Origin: Jacaranda mimosifolia
Taxonomy: Eukaryota; Streptophyta; Magnoliopsida; Lamiales; Bignoniaceae
Assembly: GCA_018894105.1 (NCBI GenBank)
Contig: CM032122.1
Coordinates: 35,371,404-35,435,403 of the forward strand
Length of the DNA: 64,000 nucleotides
Direction: 5' to 3'
Within the stretch, counting starts at the first letter, position 1; every line of letters begins with the position of its first letter. Shown one piece after another: positions 23,936-36,133 of the stretch. The notes beneath the pieces were generated by a model. It was not told where the DNA came from. It was given only the letters and a program-made list of their open reading frames with translations, and ran no database searches. The position numbers were made by a program, and so were the translations under genes.

Positions 23936-24160
23936 AACTACAAGAAAAAAAAAATTAATGCAAAATAATAATGACAATGCATAAGTTGTCACTAATTATG
24001 TATTAAGTGATAAAATAATTTATTTTGTTGCAATAATGACTTTTACAAGTCACAGTGAGAAGAATTATGTTTAAATTATCACTATTGGTAATTAGTGTTA
24101 CATATGTAATAGTGACTCAGAAATCTATCAAAATATATTGTGATACAATAAAAATCATTA
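23936..24160 (+). mobile_element. Possible CACTA-type terminus, truncated
   Basis: It begins ACTACAAGAAAAAAA, the usual end of plant CACTA elements, and continues with internal inverted words (aagttgtcacta / tagtgac). The right end is missing and runs into the MITE A fragment. Confidence 0.35.
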
Positions 24161-24412
24161 CTACTTAAAAATATATTATATACATCATATATATTTTTTT
24201 ATTATTCTAACAATAAAAAATTACTCAATTCCATTTTCACCCAAAAAATACAATAAAAAAGTATTGATTTTACTGTTTCAGTAAAAAATATCTTTCTCAA
24301 AACATAAACAAACATACCAAAATACAACTTTCACATTCTCCAATAATTCATTCTTCCAAAATATATAATAAAATCACACAAAAAATATAACCAAACATTC
24401 CCTTACATGTTA
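24161..24412 (+). mobile_element. MITE family A, 5'-truncated copy
   Basis: It matches the inner and right part of the 40838-41187 copy: 'catatatatttttttattattctaac', 'actcaattccattttc', 'aaaacataaacaaacatacc' and the end AACCAAACATTCCCTTA. The left third is absent, replaced by the CACTA-like segment. Confidence 0.7.
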
Positions 24413-24889
24413 TAGATTTTAAAAGTACTTTATAAAAATTTTTAAACAAATTTAATCAAATACCCACAAAATGCAACATAGAGAGAAATCAATTTTATTA
24501 ATTCCCTAGACCTTTTTATAGAACCTGTGATGTCAAACACCCATAATAGTAACTTATCAAGATAGCAATGAGTGCACTCTAGCAAGGTCGGATTAATTAA
24601 AGTAGGATTACAAACATGATAACTTATTCCACTTAAAGAATCAAAGTGATAAATTAAAGTTCTTTTATGATCACAAACCCTTGTAATTAATTACATTAAA
24701 CTTGATGTCACCTCGTCAATGGCCGTCAAAAAAGATCTGCATGTAAAAGCTCCGTCAAAGCTTTTTCCCATTATGCATGAGCCCTCATCTTTCATCATTA
24801 TAGGGTTTCCATGATGATTACACATGTTTCAAAACTTAACACGTTGATTAACCTATATTTGCACTATTTAAAAATATTAGAAGTGGGAT

Positions 24890-25441
24890 GACTAGGCTTA
24901 ATCCACGAGGAGGGGAACGAGGTTAAAATTTACCCCCAATTGCTACCCGCTACCAGTTAAAAATTAATTAATTTAATATTATATATTTTTAAAGTAATAT
25001 CAAAATATATGTGATTATTACAATAATTTTTTTTTCTTCTAATAAACTATGTATATTTTTGTAGGGATCATGTTAAATGGAGAATTCTTTGGAAGAATTA
25101 TGAAGTTCTATTGATATTTATATTTATGTATTTTTTATTTTTTAATATTTTTATTGTAATACATAGTTAAATTTATTTTGTTATATATGATATTTTTTAA
25201 TTTTAAAAGTCATTTGAATTAATTAATTTTTTTACGAATTTTAGTATTAATTTTTTATTTATGATCTTTTGTATAAATTTTATTAAAATTCGGGAGTACC
25301 CCTCTCCCCGACCTCGAGGAAGCAAGGATGGGTACTTATCGCGGAGGTGGGGATGGGGTGGGGGAGCATTTGGCCTCACGGGGGTGGGGGTTGCGGAGGT
25401 AGTCCCTGCACCTGCCCTCGTCCCGCCCGTTGACATTCCTA
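24890..25441. mobile_element. hAT-like element, uncertain ends
   Basis: The right part (25290-25441) is unusually GC-rich ('ggtggggatggggtggggg') and ends 'gttgacattccta', resembling the termini of the TAGGG/CCCTA elements. A possible left end is TAGGCTTAATCCACGAGG at about 24892. No target duplication was found. The ORFs on both strands here are by-products of the G-rich tract. Confidence 0.3.
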
Positions 25442-27230
25442 ATCCAAACCTAAATAACATAAAATATGGTGTACGAACTAATATATATATATATATTATG
25501 TAATGATTTGATTAAAAGAATATATAGGAAGTGTTGTAGTTAAAGTGAGTTTTCTTAAGATAATTGTTAATCTCGCAAATTTGAGCTCATAAAATCTATA
25601 AATAAGTATAATAAAATACGCTGTCACATTTGCTTAATTTGAAATGACTGAAAATACCAAAAAAGTCTTTTTTTAGAACCCAAATTATCCTACATTAACA
25701 AAATATAAGTTTTACTTTTCAAATAAATATATGTAGTTTTAAAAATATCCTTTTACATAAAATAATAATATAATATATATTTTTTTTAAAAATAATTCAT
25801 TTATAATTTTGTATTGAGTTAAATGAGAGTCACACCGATGCATGGACATGTTGTTATATGTCAAAAAAAATATTAAATGAAATTTGAAGTGGAGAACTAA
25901 TAAGAAGCAAATAATGGGGTGAAGCCTGAAGGGCCCGAGTAAGAATTGCCAAGATCATTATCATGATTGTGGAATGTTATCATCCTTCAGGGACCCCAAA
26001 AAGACGACTTTAGCATAACTTATTCAACGACTTTTTGCCGGATGCCATTTATTATTGCCAAAGCTTTATTGGAACCCTACCAAACAGCGTTTTTTCTTAA
26101 TGGGCACGTGTACTTCTCCCACTTGACGGGCATATCTGGCTTCACAACAAAAAGTCTTTGCTTATATTTAGTTTACTTTAGTTAGACGCTACTCACATTG
26201 ATAATTGTAATTTAACCCCATTTTATGTATAAATTAATTAATTTCATGATTACAACAAATAATTAATTTAATCAAAAAAAATTTATATCATATATCCTTG
26301 ATATACGTAAGGTATAGTATCCCTTTGTTTAATCAAAAGTGTTAATAGTGCAATCCGCACAGAAGAAAAAAATCAAGGAAATCCCAGTCATTATTAAATA
26401 ATTTTTTTCTTTTGTGTTAATTAATAATATTATAGTAGTGGCAATACATATTATTAGTTTGGAATTCAAAATAATCATACAATTTTTCAAATATTTTTTT
26501 CATTAGTAATAAAGTAGAGAGATAAATAATTATGAATTACACCAATTGTGAACAAATCCGAAACTTTCTATATATTTTTTTATCGAAATAAAAAATATTC
26601 AGAAATAACTATGCAACGGAACAAATAGTAGAAAATATACGTAATTAAAAAAATAAAGTTTAGAAAAATATTTATTCATGATGAAACTTGAAATCAATCA
26701 AAATACCATATAGTTCCAATGCCTCAATCATTGGTATTCCTTGAATATAACTTCACGAAGAATATTTTCGGTTTATGCCATTTGCTGTCAAGCACGGTTT
26801 GGCAATGGATAATGGGGGTAACAAATTAGCAAGCATGTCGTATAAATATTCCCCATCGTAAATGTTTCACACGCAATGATTTGTTCCTAACAATAGTAAC
26901 TTCTTATGTTACTTTGTCAAGAGTGCATATCTTAAAATTTTAGGTTCAAAACTAAGATTTTTTTCCCCCCAAATTGAAACATGAAGATTACGATATTTAT
27001 AACCTAGTTTGAAACTAGGATTGTGCATGAGTTTTGACGTTTTTTTTTGTATTCTCTTTTTGTTATATTTTTTCTAAAATATATATATACTCTTATATTT
27101 ATATGTATGAAGGCGATATCACTGTATGACTGACGTCTTGGCGTCCCTTTTTGTAACTTGAAAACAATATGCTTTTTAAATGTAGGTTGGTGTTTTTAAA
27201 ATTCTGTAAATACATTTGATAAATATATGT
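25442..27230. other. AT-rich intergenic DNA
   Basis: No gene supported. A 72-codon frame at 25967-26185 lacks family features. Confidence 0.5.
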
Positions 27231-27236
27231 GATGAT

Positions 27237-27620
27237 AAGTCCTACGTCAAAAGGAGTCGAGAACTTAAAATAATTTATAAACTCTTCCCTTTCTCTGACA
27301 CTTCGAGATGCATTTTTAGGACAAAACTTCCCACCATATGCGTGTCGGCAAGATTTGGGGACAAATATGTGCAACATCATTTGGCATCATCTGTAAGAAC
27401 AACAGTCATGTGTCTCTTTTCAATCCCAACCTCTTGACTGGGGCTATGATGATAGCCAGTGTCACACATCAAAGGAGTCAAGAGTTTGAGACAGTTTATA
27501 AGCTATTCTTCATCTTCTACACATGGAAGCGCCTTTTTAGGACAAAATCTCCCACTATATGCGTGCCGACGGGATAATATCTCAAAATGATTGAATCTTT
27601 TATTTGAGAACATATTTGTG
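27237..27620 (+). repeat. Diverged direct repeat (two copies), TRIM/LTR-like
   Basis: Copy 1 (about 27245-27380) and copy 2 (about 27467-27612) share 'caaaggagtcaagagtttga', 'tttataa', a 'cttttctctgacact'-like stretch, 'tttttaggacaaaa', 'atatgcgtg.cg' and 'aacatatttgtgctacatc'. The arrangement (TATA-like TTTATAA 25-30 bases after a conserved word) is that of short LTRs, so this may be a small TRIM or two solo LTRs. Confidence 0.5.
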
Positions 27621-27730
27621 CTACATCAATATAGAAACATTTGATACCTGAGATCTATGACTTTTTGGAATCATGTATGTAATTCATTTTAAACATTAAA
27701 TTATAAGGTGAGAGAAATCAGATATTAATA

Positions 27731-27912
27731 TAAACTAGTGAAAATCATTTTTATACCATGATACAAACATAATCAATATTAGGATTCATATTAATGGAAA
27801 GATTAGGACACGTGACTCGAGTAAACTAGTGAAAATCATTTTTATACCATGATACAAACATAATCAATATTAGGATTCATATTAATGGAAAGATTAGGAC
27901 ACGTGACTCGAG
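27731..27912 (+). repeat. Perfect 91-bp tandem duplication
   Basis: 27731-27821 and 27822-27912 appear identical, from 'taaactagtgaaaatc' to 'cacgtgactcgag'. Each copy carries a CACGTG core. No coding content. Confidence 0.95.
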
Positions 27913-28861
27913 TTCTAACGGTCAAGTTCCCTAGAAGGTGGACTCTGCAATTATGAGTTTTTAGGTTAAAATATGTCATTAGAAATGAGCAATATTAGCC
28001 TAACTTTATAGTGTGAGTTCTATTAATGAGGTATCACACGCTATTGTTCTATGAATTACTTCAATAAAGAAAGACTTATACTGACTATTAATCTAATCTA
28101 GTGTATTTTACCATTATGACTTAAAGACACGATTTGATGCAACATTTTTTTATCACTACTTATGATGCATGTACATTGCAAAAATTATTTCTTGAATGTC
28201 GAATTTGAATATAGTCCCGATGTAATATACTGTATCTAAAATTGAAAAAAAAAAATGAAAAAAGTTATCAATACGACGTCATATCTGATACGTTTAAAGT
28301 ATAATGAGAATTTTCTTTAATTTTATGAAGTTTAGGAGCTAATAAATGATAACATAATAGTAAATAAAGCGAGTGAAAATTTTCACAATTGTTACGATGT
28401 TTTAACAAATTTGGATAATTAGACAATTTTTGTTATATAATTTAATGAAGTCTAATACATATTGTGATTTAGGATTGGAGTGATGATAAACTTCCTTTTG
28501 TTTTAGTCATTATTTTGATAAGATATGTTTATTTTAATGTTATGTCTATTTTTCGATTTAAAACTTTATGGTGCTGACTATATATGCATATATCTTATTT
28601 TATATACTCCAATATATTCAATAGATAATCATATATATGATTGTAGTATTATAATAGCTATGTTGGTTCTATAATCTTAAAATTCTAAAATTTAGTTTGT
28701 CATTGTATTCATATCATGCCATGTTCAGGTATGTGCATCATATTTTACCACCTTAAAAATTATGAGAGATCTTGGACCCCAATCTCATCAAAATATATGA
28801 ATATATAATTAGTCTACTATCATAATATTTCATTACATTGATGTGTAGATTATACAGTTCA
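27913..28861. other. AT-rich intergenic DNA, nothing recognised
   Basis: No supported feature. Confidence 0.5.
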
Positions 28862-28945
28862 GTGACATGTAGTCTAGTGGCATCAGTCCCCCCTATTATG
28901 TGGGAGGTCATGAGTTCGAGCCTGAAAGGCTAAAAATTCGTCATT
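28862..28945 (+). repeat. tRNA-derived SINE
   Basis: The Pol III A box TAGTCTAGTGG (28870-28880) fits TRGYNNANNNG. The B-box region is 'gagttcgagcc' (28912-28922), about 30 bases on, as in tRNAs. Between them is 'catcagtccc...tatgtgggaggtcat'. An A/T-rich tail follows. Related copies lie at 33725-33800 (-) and 52335-52415. Confidence 0.7.
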
Positions 28946-30930
28946 TATAATATTTTTAAAAAAAAAAGAATTATTAATTATAATTAATTCATATATAAAT
29001 ATCAAGATCACAGAAATCTTAAAATGGTTTCCACAAAAAAGATAAATAAATAAAAACAAAAACAAGAAGAACGAAGAAAAAATGGACAGATATAGCGAAA
29101 AGGAAGGAACTCTGAATTTTTCTGGGGGTGAAAGTGCTATATTCTGAAAATGATGCCCTTAACTAATTGGTGGTAGTGTCGCCACCCATACGATACGAGG
29201 TTAAAACTGAGAGAATAGCCCCATCTTTGATATTTGTTTGAGTGGCGCACGTCTATTTCTAGCTACAATCTGATTGGGCAACTCATTGACTTCCCACTAG
29301 AGAGGTGGGTCCAAGAGTCCGTGTTCTTTTGGATACAACTAGCTGTCATTGGCCTCTGGGGCCTGCCAGTGGCAGAAACAACCGTGTAATAGTGGGGTCG
29401 CATCCACCGTAGTAAATCTTCCTAAGTTGGCGTACGAGCATATGCCACGTATGACCCTCAATTATTTGATCTAAATATCTAATGGCTTATACGGGGTTGG
29501 AAATGTCAGTCTTGGGTCAAATAAATGGTTTCATAAGCAGGTCTTCTTGTGAAAATTAATTTAAAATTTTTGGTTTGATCAAATTTTAATTAATTATTTA
29601 CATAGATTTTTTACACTACACAAAAATGGAGTGAAATCCTTTTTAATAGACAATAGAATGTTGGGTTCTTTTTTTCTGAAATGTGTATGGACAGATTTTT
29701 GTTTTTCTCGAAAATTATTGAACATTCTTGATTTTTTTGCGAATGATTTTTTGTGCTCAAGTTCTTTTCTTAACTTAGTATTTGTAGTTTTGTTCTTGTT
29801 GAGCTTATGTTCATTAGAATTTTTCTATCCTTTCTTGTGGGCTTAATTGTCTTGAGGCTCTCTGACCCTTTTGCTTAAATTAATTGATTTTAATTATTGG
29901 GTAATCTTTAATTAATTTACCAAATTACCTTTATAGTCAAAATTGTCCACATCAATTTTATATAATGGTTATCAAAAATTTTAGTTTAACTTACTTTATA
30001 TTATAAATAAATGAGATTAGTATGTTCAATATTTGAAAGTCAATTTTAGGTGAATAAAAGATTTAAGTGAAAAATGAACCGGTTAAAATAATATAAATTC
30101 TTTAAATGATAAATGGTAGAAAGGTAAAATGTCATCCACCTCACTTTAAATTGAAAAAGTTTTAAATCACTATAACATTGAAGAAATATAAAGGTACTAA
30201 TATATTTTGAAAGTGAACTATCTACATTGTAATTAATGGGATTAGGCCAAAAATCTCCGCATGCATCACCAATATAATTTTCACTCAAACCTTGTATAAG
30301 CCCAATATTATATATATATATATATTATTATCCAACAATAGAATATTTAGTTTATTTTCATCCAAACCTATTATTACAAGTGGTAATTAAAAAAGTAATT
30401 ATATTTTCGGAGATAATTATTGAAAATCCATTAGCACCTCTATAGGACAAATATATTTATAAGAGTCAAAACTCTTACCTCAATTATGTTATTGTTAAAG
30501 TAAATAAATACCAACTAATTGAAATTTAAACCCATAATTCATTTTTACTCTTAAATTAGTTTGGCTAGATCTGAAGAATTAATAATACGAAAAGACATTC
30601 TACGAAAAATCTGAATATCTGTACATACACTACAAACAAATATGTCTATTCAGTTATTATTTATCTAAAAGATATAATCATTAAATTTTGCAACTTATGT
30701 GTCCCTTCAAACAAAAATCTCAATAACAATAAATACATACTTAAAAATACATGCATAAGGCCATGTCATTAAAATTTAAGTTGCCACCAATCTTAGTATA
30801 CTCTTGAATGTAAAATCAAAAACATTAATTAATATCATGTCGGCACTATAAATAACTCCTCAACCTGAAATCCCGCCTACATCAATTAAATTTAAATCAA
30901 TATTCTCACATCCCTAATAATTTTAAAAAA
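28946..30930. other. Intergenic DNA with a GC-balanced block
   Basis: About 29160-29470 is GC-balanced and unlike its AT-rich flanks but shows no coding signature. The rest is AT-rich, with (AT)n at about 30309-30326. Confidence 0.45.
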
Positions 30931-31130
30931 GATGATGAAACAAAAAATGGAGTTTTTGATGGGTAGGTGGTCCAAGAGGTGCCATGCCCGTGCTGCTCCC
31001 CTATTAAGCTTGCATGTGGGATCCAATCGCATCAAAGTTTTACCTCGACCTGTCCATTATCTGCTGCTTCCAGTGGGGTTCGTAGGGGTGGGCGCGGGTG
31101 GAGAAAGAATTTTTTTGATAATACTTGTTT
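30931..31130. other. GC-balanced block, unassigned
   Basis: Overlapping frames of 90-94 codons on the + strand have no recognisable family. The phrase 'gtaggggtgggcgcggg' resembles the terminus of a TAGGG-type hAT element, so this may be a fragment of one. Confidence 0.3.
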
Positions 31131-31288
31131 TTGGACTTTTGTTTGGATCAAAATATACACACCATACATTTTATTTATTTCCTTTATTGATTATTTGCCA
31201 CAAAAAAGTTGCATAACATCTGCTATTTTTCTTTATTAGATTCATTTAGATAAATTTATGCATGTGATGTAATTAATTTTATTTCTAT

Positions 31289-31645
31289 CACTATGAAAAA
31301 AATTAAGCATTTACTACGAAAAAATTGTTATGAGATTAATTTTGTAGCTATAGCTATGAATTTTCGTAGTAATGTAATTTTTTTTAATTATAATCAACAA
31401 AAATTATGAATGATCAATTCGTAGTATTATAAGTTCGAAGTATAACAAATTACTTATGTATTATTAGGAGGAAAATTAATATATTTATAGCAAAGAATGA
31501 TTATCAGCTATGGATTGGTCATAGGAGGATTAGTTACAAGAGTATCAGCTTCGAATTTAGTTAGAACAATTACATAGCTAAAACTACAAATTTTTGGTAT
31601 CAACTACGGATTTATCGTAGTTGATGCCTTAACTTTTGTGTAGTG
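31289..31645 (+). mobile_element. CACTA-type MITE, 357 bp
   Basis: It starts CACTATGAAAAAAATTAAG and ends in CTTAACTTTTGTGTAGTG. The terminal inverted repeats (CACTA..AAG.ATTTACTACGA versus CACTACACAAAAGTTAAGG, then AACTACGA) are imperfect over about 31 bp. Sub-terminal 'ctacga' / 'tcgtag' motifs recur in both orientations, as in CACTA elements. No 3-bp target duplication is preserved and no protein is encoded. Confidence 0.75.
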
Positions 31646-33724
31646 CGTGAAATATTATCAAAACTTTCAACAATAGTTGAAGTTAACAAATAATCTTGCA
31701 AAACAATATAAAGAGCAATTAATTTACCCAAAATTAGTACAATAGTTGTTTGATGGTGCTAAATTTACATTTTAATGCCCCTCTAAATGATTATATTATG
31801 TGTAACTCTAAAATTCATTAATTTCATTACAATAGTCAAGTGTCAATCTAGTACTTATCTTTCATAATAGGTTATATACTTATTCAAAATTGAAGAACAT
31901 TTAAATTCTATTTAGTGATGTAATATATTGACAAATTTATACTATCAAATAGAACCTATGTCAATCTCAATCAAACGAATATTATATATGATTAGAAAAA
32001 GGTATTAAGAACAAAGAACAAAAATGAGAAAGAACTATTGCATGTTTGTACGCCACAAGGCATTATACTCATCTATTATTTTTCAATTGAGAGTTTGTTT
32101 GTACGATGTCAGACAATGTTTACTAAATTTTTTAAGAAAAAAAATATATAAATTTTAAAATTGAATGTTAGAATTTTATAAATTCTTTAAAAAAAAAAAA
32201 AAAGACAAGAAGTTCATAATTTATTTTTAAAATCTTCAACAAAATTAAGTTGCTGGTATTAATATTTTATAAGTTCAAGCAAATTAATTTAAATAATGAA
32301 GTAAAATTTTAATCACATTGATCGAACATACTCCGTACGACTCCTAATTCTCATAATTACCCATAAATAAATAATCTAACTAAGTATTTAATTTAAACTA
32401 GTTCCACTTATAAAGCATTTATGGACCAAGAAGGGCCTTCACCAATGTAAAGTTCCGATTGGAAAAATGTGCAAGAATTATTTATGTAGGTCATCTTTAC
32501 CCATAAAGAAAGGGAGAAGTGGAAAGTTATAAATTAAATAAAGTTAACAAAGACACATAAGAGGTGAAAAGTGGAAGGAATTGGAATTCCTTGTGCCCAT
32601 CGTGGACATCTACATTCCGAAAAGTGCTCCACTTTTAAGACACGATAGAAAATTCAATCAACACCCCCCCCCCCCCCTCCCTTCTTCTTTCTAATCAACT
32701 TTCTAATTAATCCCCCTAATTAGTTTAATTAATACAAGATTACTTTCATTACTTAGTGGGATGTTTAAATTTTGCTTAACCTAATGAGGACAATTATTGT
32801 AATATGTCGATGTTGATTCCTTAATCTAACACACCTGTCATTTCATGTTTAGTTCATGCACACCGACCCTTAATCTCTTTTCATTAGTTTGTTTCCATAT
32901 TCTAGATTATTATCTTTAATCACTATTAACATGGAAAATGATGTTAAAGATAAGGTATTAAGATTAAGACATTAGTCAATCATCGGCAACTCCAACAAGA
33001 AAGTGTAAGATCATGATTTTTAATTATTAACTTCCTTTTTACTTAAAGAATAGCTTCTCTTTTTCCCTTAGGATAGCGGTTCATTTGCTCTTCCAAGAGA
33101 TGTCAAAGACTAATTAGTTGAATTAAAAATTAAAAATAACATCATATTTGATGGATTTTGGATCCATAATCCTTTATTGTTAAAGTTTGGAGGCCTCAAC
33201 ACTCGTGTAAAAATGAATTAGGATAATTTATATATTGATTTGAGTTGGAAAGATTCCTTCTAAATACTTTGGATCAAAATAATGAGGTTACTATCAATTG
33301 AATTTTCTCATGTCAATTTGAGTCAAAATAAATTAGCTTCTAACAGCACGCCAAATGGTTGGAGCCGTGGAATTGAGTTCAAAAAAATCCTCCAATACTC
33401 AAATTGATAAATGAATGGAAGAGAAGAAAACAGGTTAGTAGCTAAGTAAGTGGTTTAGATAAATTAAGTTCGTATATGTGGTATAATATTATCTTATTTG
33501 GTAAATATGTACTTAGAAAATATCGATTTGAATATGCATGTTAGCTAAACTAAGAGTAAAGATTCAAAGTATTTTGGTTGCTTTGAGTGTTTTTTTTTTT
33601 TCTTTTCAAGAAAACATTACAAATAAAGAAAATTATTCTTACAATAAGTCAATAATATCCAATTATCAAATCAAGTAAATGGAAGTACAAATTGCACAAC
33701 CAAATGTACATAAGTTGCAGAAAA
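31646..33724. other. AT-rich intergenic DNA
   Basis: A poly(C) run of about 14 lies at 32665-32678. No gene or element supported. Confidence 0.5.
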
Positions 33725-33800
33725 GAACCTAATCAAGTTTGAACTCGAGACCTCCCATATAATAAGGGAGACTGATGCAACTCGGCTACAAGCCACCGAA
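33725..33800 (-). repeat. tRNA-derived SINE, reverse orientation
   Basis: On the - strand the A box TAGCCGAGTTG (33788-33778) fits TRGYNNANNNG exactly, followed by 'catcagtctcccttattatatggg' and a B-box-like GGTCTCGAGTTCAAAC (33752-33737). Same family as the copy at 28862. Confidence 0.7.
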
Positions 33801-34740
33801 TATAATGTGCCTTTGTTAATACTTTTGTTAATAAATGAAGGCATAATGAACCTTTTGACGTGGATCAGCGTCACATATATACCATGCAATTATCACTAGC
33901 ATTAGAAAATTGAAATCTTTGAGTTTCTTGATAGCGAATCTATGTGAGTAAGATGATACTTATATAAAATGGACTTTTTTGCTTTTGATCATTGAAATCA
34001 AATAAATTATAAATAATTGAATCAAATTAACAAAAATATTTTGCCTAAAATATAATTGTCGCCATAAAGTATTTCAGGTGTGACAGACAATACACTATAC
34101 ATCACTGAACTGATTACTTAACCAATTAAACATATCATAAATGACAGAAATCAATACAAACTGTCATGGGAGGGTTATATTCAAATTCAGTACGTACGGA
34201 TGATATTTGACTCAACCCTCAAATTAATTATATTTAAGCATTCAAGTTGTTTTCTAATTTTGTAGCCAAGAAACGTCCACGTCTCACCTCTTCAATTTTT
34301 TAAAAACAATTTTTATAAGTAAGAATATTGAGGTATTTTTGGTTATACTTGTTGTCTCGTAATCAGAATGGAGTAATTCTTTAATGGTTGAGATAAGAGT
34401 TGGATTCTTTCTCTTTAAGACAATGTTGCCTCGTATTAAATGTTCTTATGATTTTTCGACAATTGTCTTCTAAGATACAACGGCCATCTTAAAATTGTAG
34501 TACTACAAATCGCAAAACCAATGAATTGAAAATATTTAGAACCCCAAAACACCAGAAGATACAAGAGAGAGACTTTGAGACTTGAGTTTTGAATTCGGAG
34601 ACGTAAATTAAAGAGTTGAGTTTTGAACTTGATGACTTGACTTCTAGATTCGAAAACTTGACAATTTGGGTCTCGGATTCAGAAACTTGGAGAGTTAAAA
34701 TTTTTAGATAGTTTATACTCTTATTTGGGAGCATTATGGC
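33801..34740. other. AT-rich intergenic DNA
   Basis: No supported gene. About 34550-34700 has repeated 'gagacttgagttttgaa'-like words on the + strand, a low-order repeat. Confidence 0.4.
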
Positions 34741-34744
34741 CCCC

Positions 34745-34746
34745 AA

Positions 34747-34776
<30 letters not shown>
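34745..34776. repeat. (CAT)n trinucleotide microsatellite
   Basis: About ten CAT units. It creates the Met/Asp runs of the frames crossing it, which are artefacts. Confidence 0.9.
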
Positions 34777-34777
<1 letters not shown>

Positions 34778-34815
34778 GGCATTATTTGAATCTTCTTGTT
34801 CATCAAAATTCATGC

Positions 34816-35235
34816 TTATTTCAATATTATGTGCATGACTTGCCAAATATACAAAAAAATTTGGTTTAATTCCTTGAAGTATGTAGCAAAGACTCCAATG
34901 CATTCTTTAGTTGCACTCTCAATGGTTGAAACCTCTGATAATTGATCTTTGCAGTGAAGGCTCAATTTTTTCCTTCGATTTATATGGTCAATCATAAGTT
35001 CTTCTTTCCACTGACGAGAGTTGGCGAGTTCAATCATGTTAATTGTCCTTCGAGTGCGGTAGAAATGATTGATAAACTCTTGTTTTAGTTGCCCCCAACT
35101 ATCGATGGAGCTTGCCTCTAAGTCAGCACACCAATCAAAAGCATTTCCCTCTTTGGTTACAAATCTCAAAGACATTTTACAACTCTCAAAATAAAAATAA
35201 ATAAAAATGTCATATTCTCCAACTTCACTATCCAA
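34816..35235 (-). pseudogene. Retrotransposon gag fragment (Ty3-like)
   Basis: A 139-codon frame whose middle part reads as a Retrotrans_gag domain: 'AFDWCADLEASSIDSW' (Trp-containing helix), 'LKQEFINHFYRTRR', 'ELANSRQWKEE', 'DHINRRKKLSL'. This pattern is typical of plant Ty3-type gag. The N- and C-terminal ends run into unrelated AT-rich sequence and no pol region adjoins, so it is a small relic. It is interrupted near 34900 and overlaps other frames. Confidence 0.75.
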
Positions 35236-35440
35236 AACACAAAAATTTATATCAAATACTCCTCACTATTCCTCCTAAAAATACATATGCATACACCAAT
35301 AACTCCACCTAAATATATACATATATTAATTATTCCACCTATATGTACACAATTATAAAATCTATTTCACCCTTGTGATACTCCTAAGGGGTCCACCTCT
35401 TAAGCTTACACTAGGGCTCTATAAGTTGTTCAATGTTGGT
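35236..35440. other. AT-rich spacer
   Basis: A short sequence between the gag relic and the hAT-like element. No feature seen. Confidence 0.5.
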
Positions 35441-36133
35441 TAGGGATGGCAATTTATATCAATCCACGGGTACCTAATCCGCTCCGCTCCAATTGGGGCT
35501 GGTAGAAGATTCGCTTCGCAGCGGATTGGATCGGGTTTGGGTTTATAGTAAACCCACCCCGAACCCAACCTAAAGCATTTATGTGTGTGTGTGTGTATAT
35601 ATATTTATATTTAATTTAGTTTTTTATAAAAATATATATATAACAAACCCTAAAATACGTTAGCATTTTTTTCTTTCCCTCCCATTCCTCATAATCGTGA
35701 CTCGTAAGAGTAGATTCAAAATGCTTAGAAAATGCTCAAAAGCCTTTCTATTTATTTGTTTTATGCAAAATTTATATGACATTTGAGTTAAAACTATAAT
35801 ATTTTATTAATTGTACCCAAGAGTAGATTCAGAATGTTTAGAAAATGCTCAAAAGCTTTCTATTTGTTTGTTTTACGTAAAATTTATATGATATTTGACT
35901 TAAAACTGTAACATTTCGTTAATTGTATACTGGATAGTATTTTGAAAAAATAAAAAATATTAATTAGGCGCGAGTAGGATCGGGTAGAGTTCGGGTTCTA
36001 CATTTACATTGCGCGTAGGGTTTAGGTTTTTACTTTCAAAACTTGTGGGGCGGGTAGGGATGGGATAAAATCTTTGTGGGACGGGTTCAGAATGAGTCAA
36101 AACCCGCCCCAATCCGCCCCGTTGCCATCCCTA
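35441..36133 (+). mobile_element. Non-autonomous hAT-like element, 693 bp
   Basis: It begins TAGGGATGGCAAT and ends with TTGCCATCCCTA, an inverted match of 12 bp. The flanking octamers ATGTTGGT (35433-35440) and ACATTGGT (36134-36141) agree at 6 of 8, both differences being transitions, as expected for an aged 8-bp target duplication. GC-rich sub-terminal tracts ('cgggt', 'cccgccccaatccgcccc') flank an AT-rich core with an internal ~113-bp direct duplication (35706-35931). No transposase is encoded. Confidence 0.8.

Noticed and set aside
25261..25503. Gly-rich protein frames on both strands
   Set aside because: Produced by the G-rich arm of a hAT-like element.
28870..28922. A functional tRNA gene
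   Set aside because: Pol III boxes are present but no cloverleaf with an acceptor stem can be formed; fits a SINE head.
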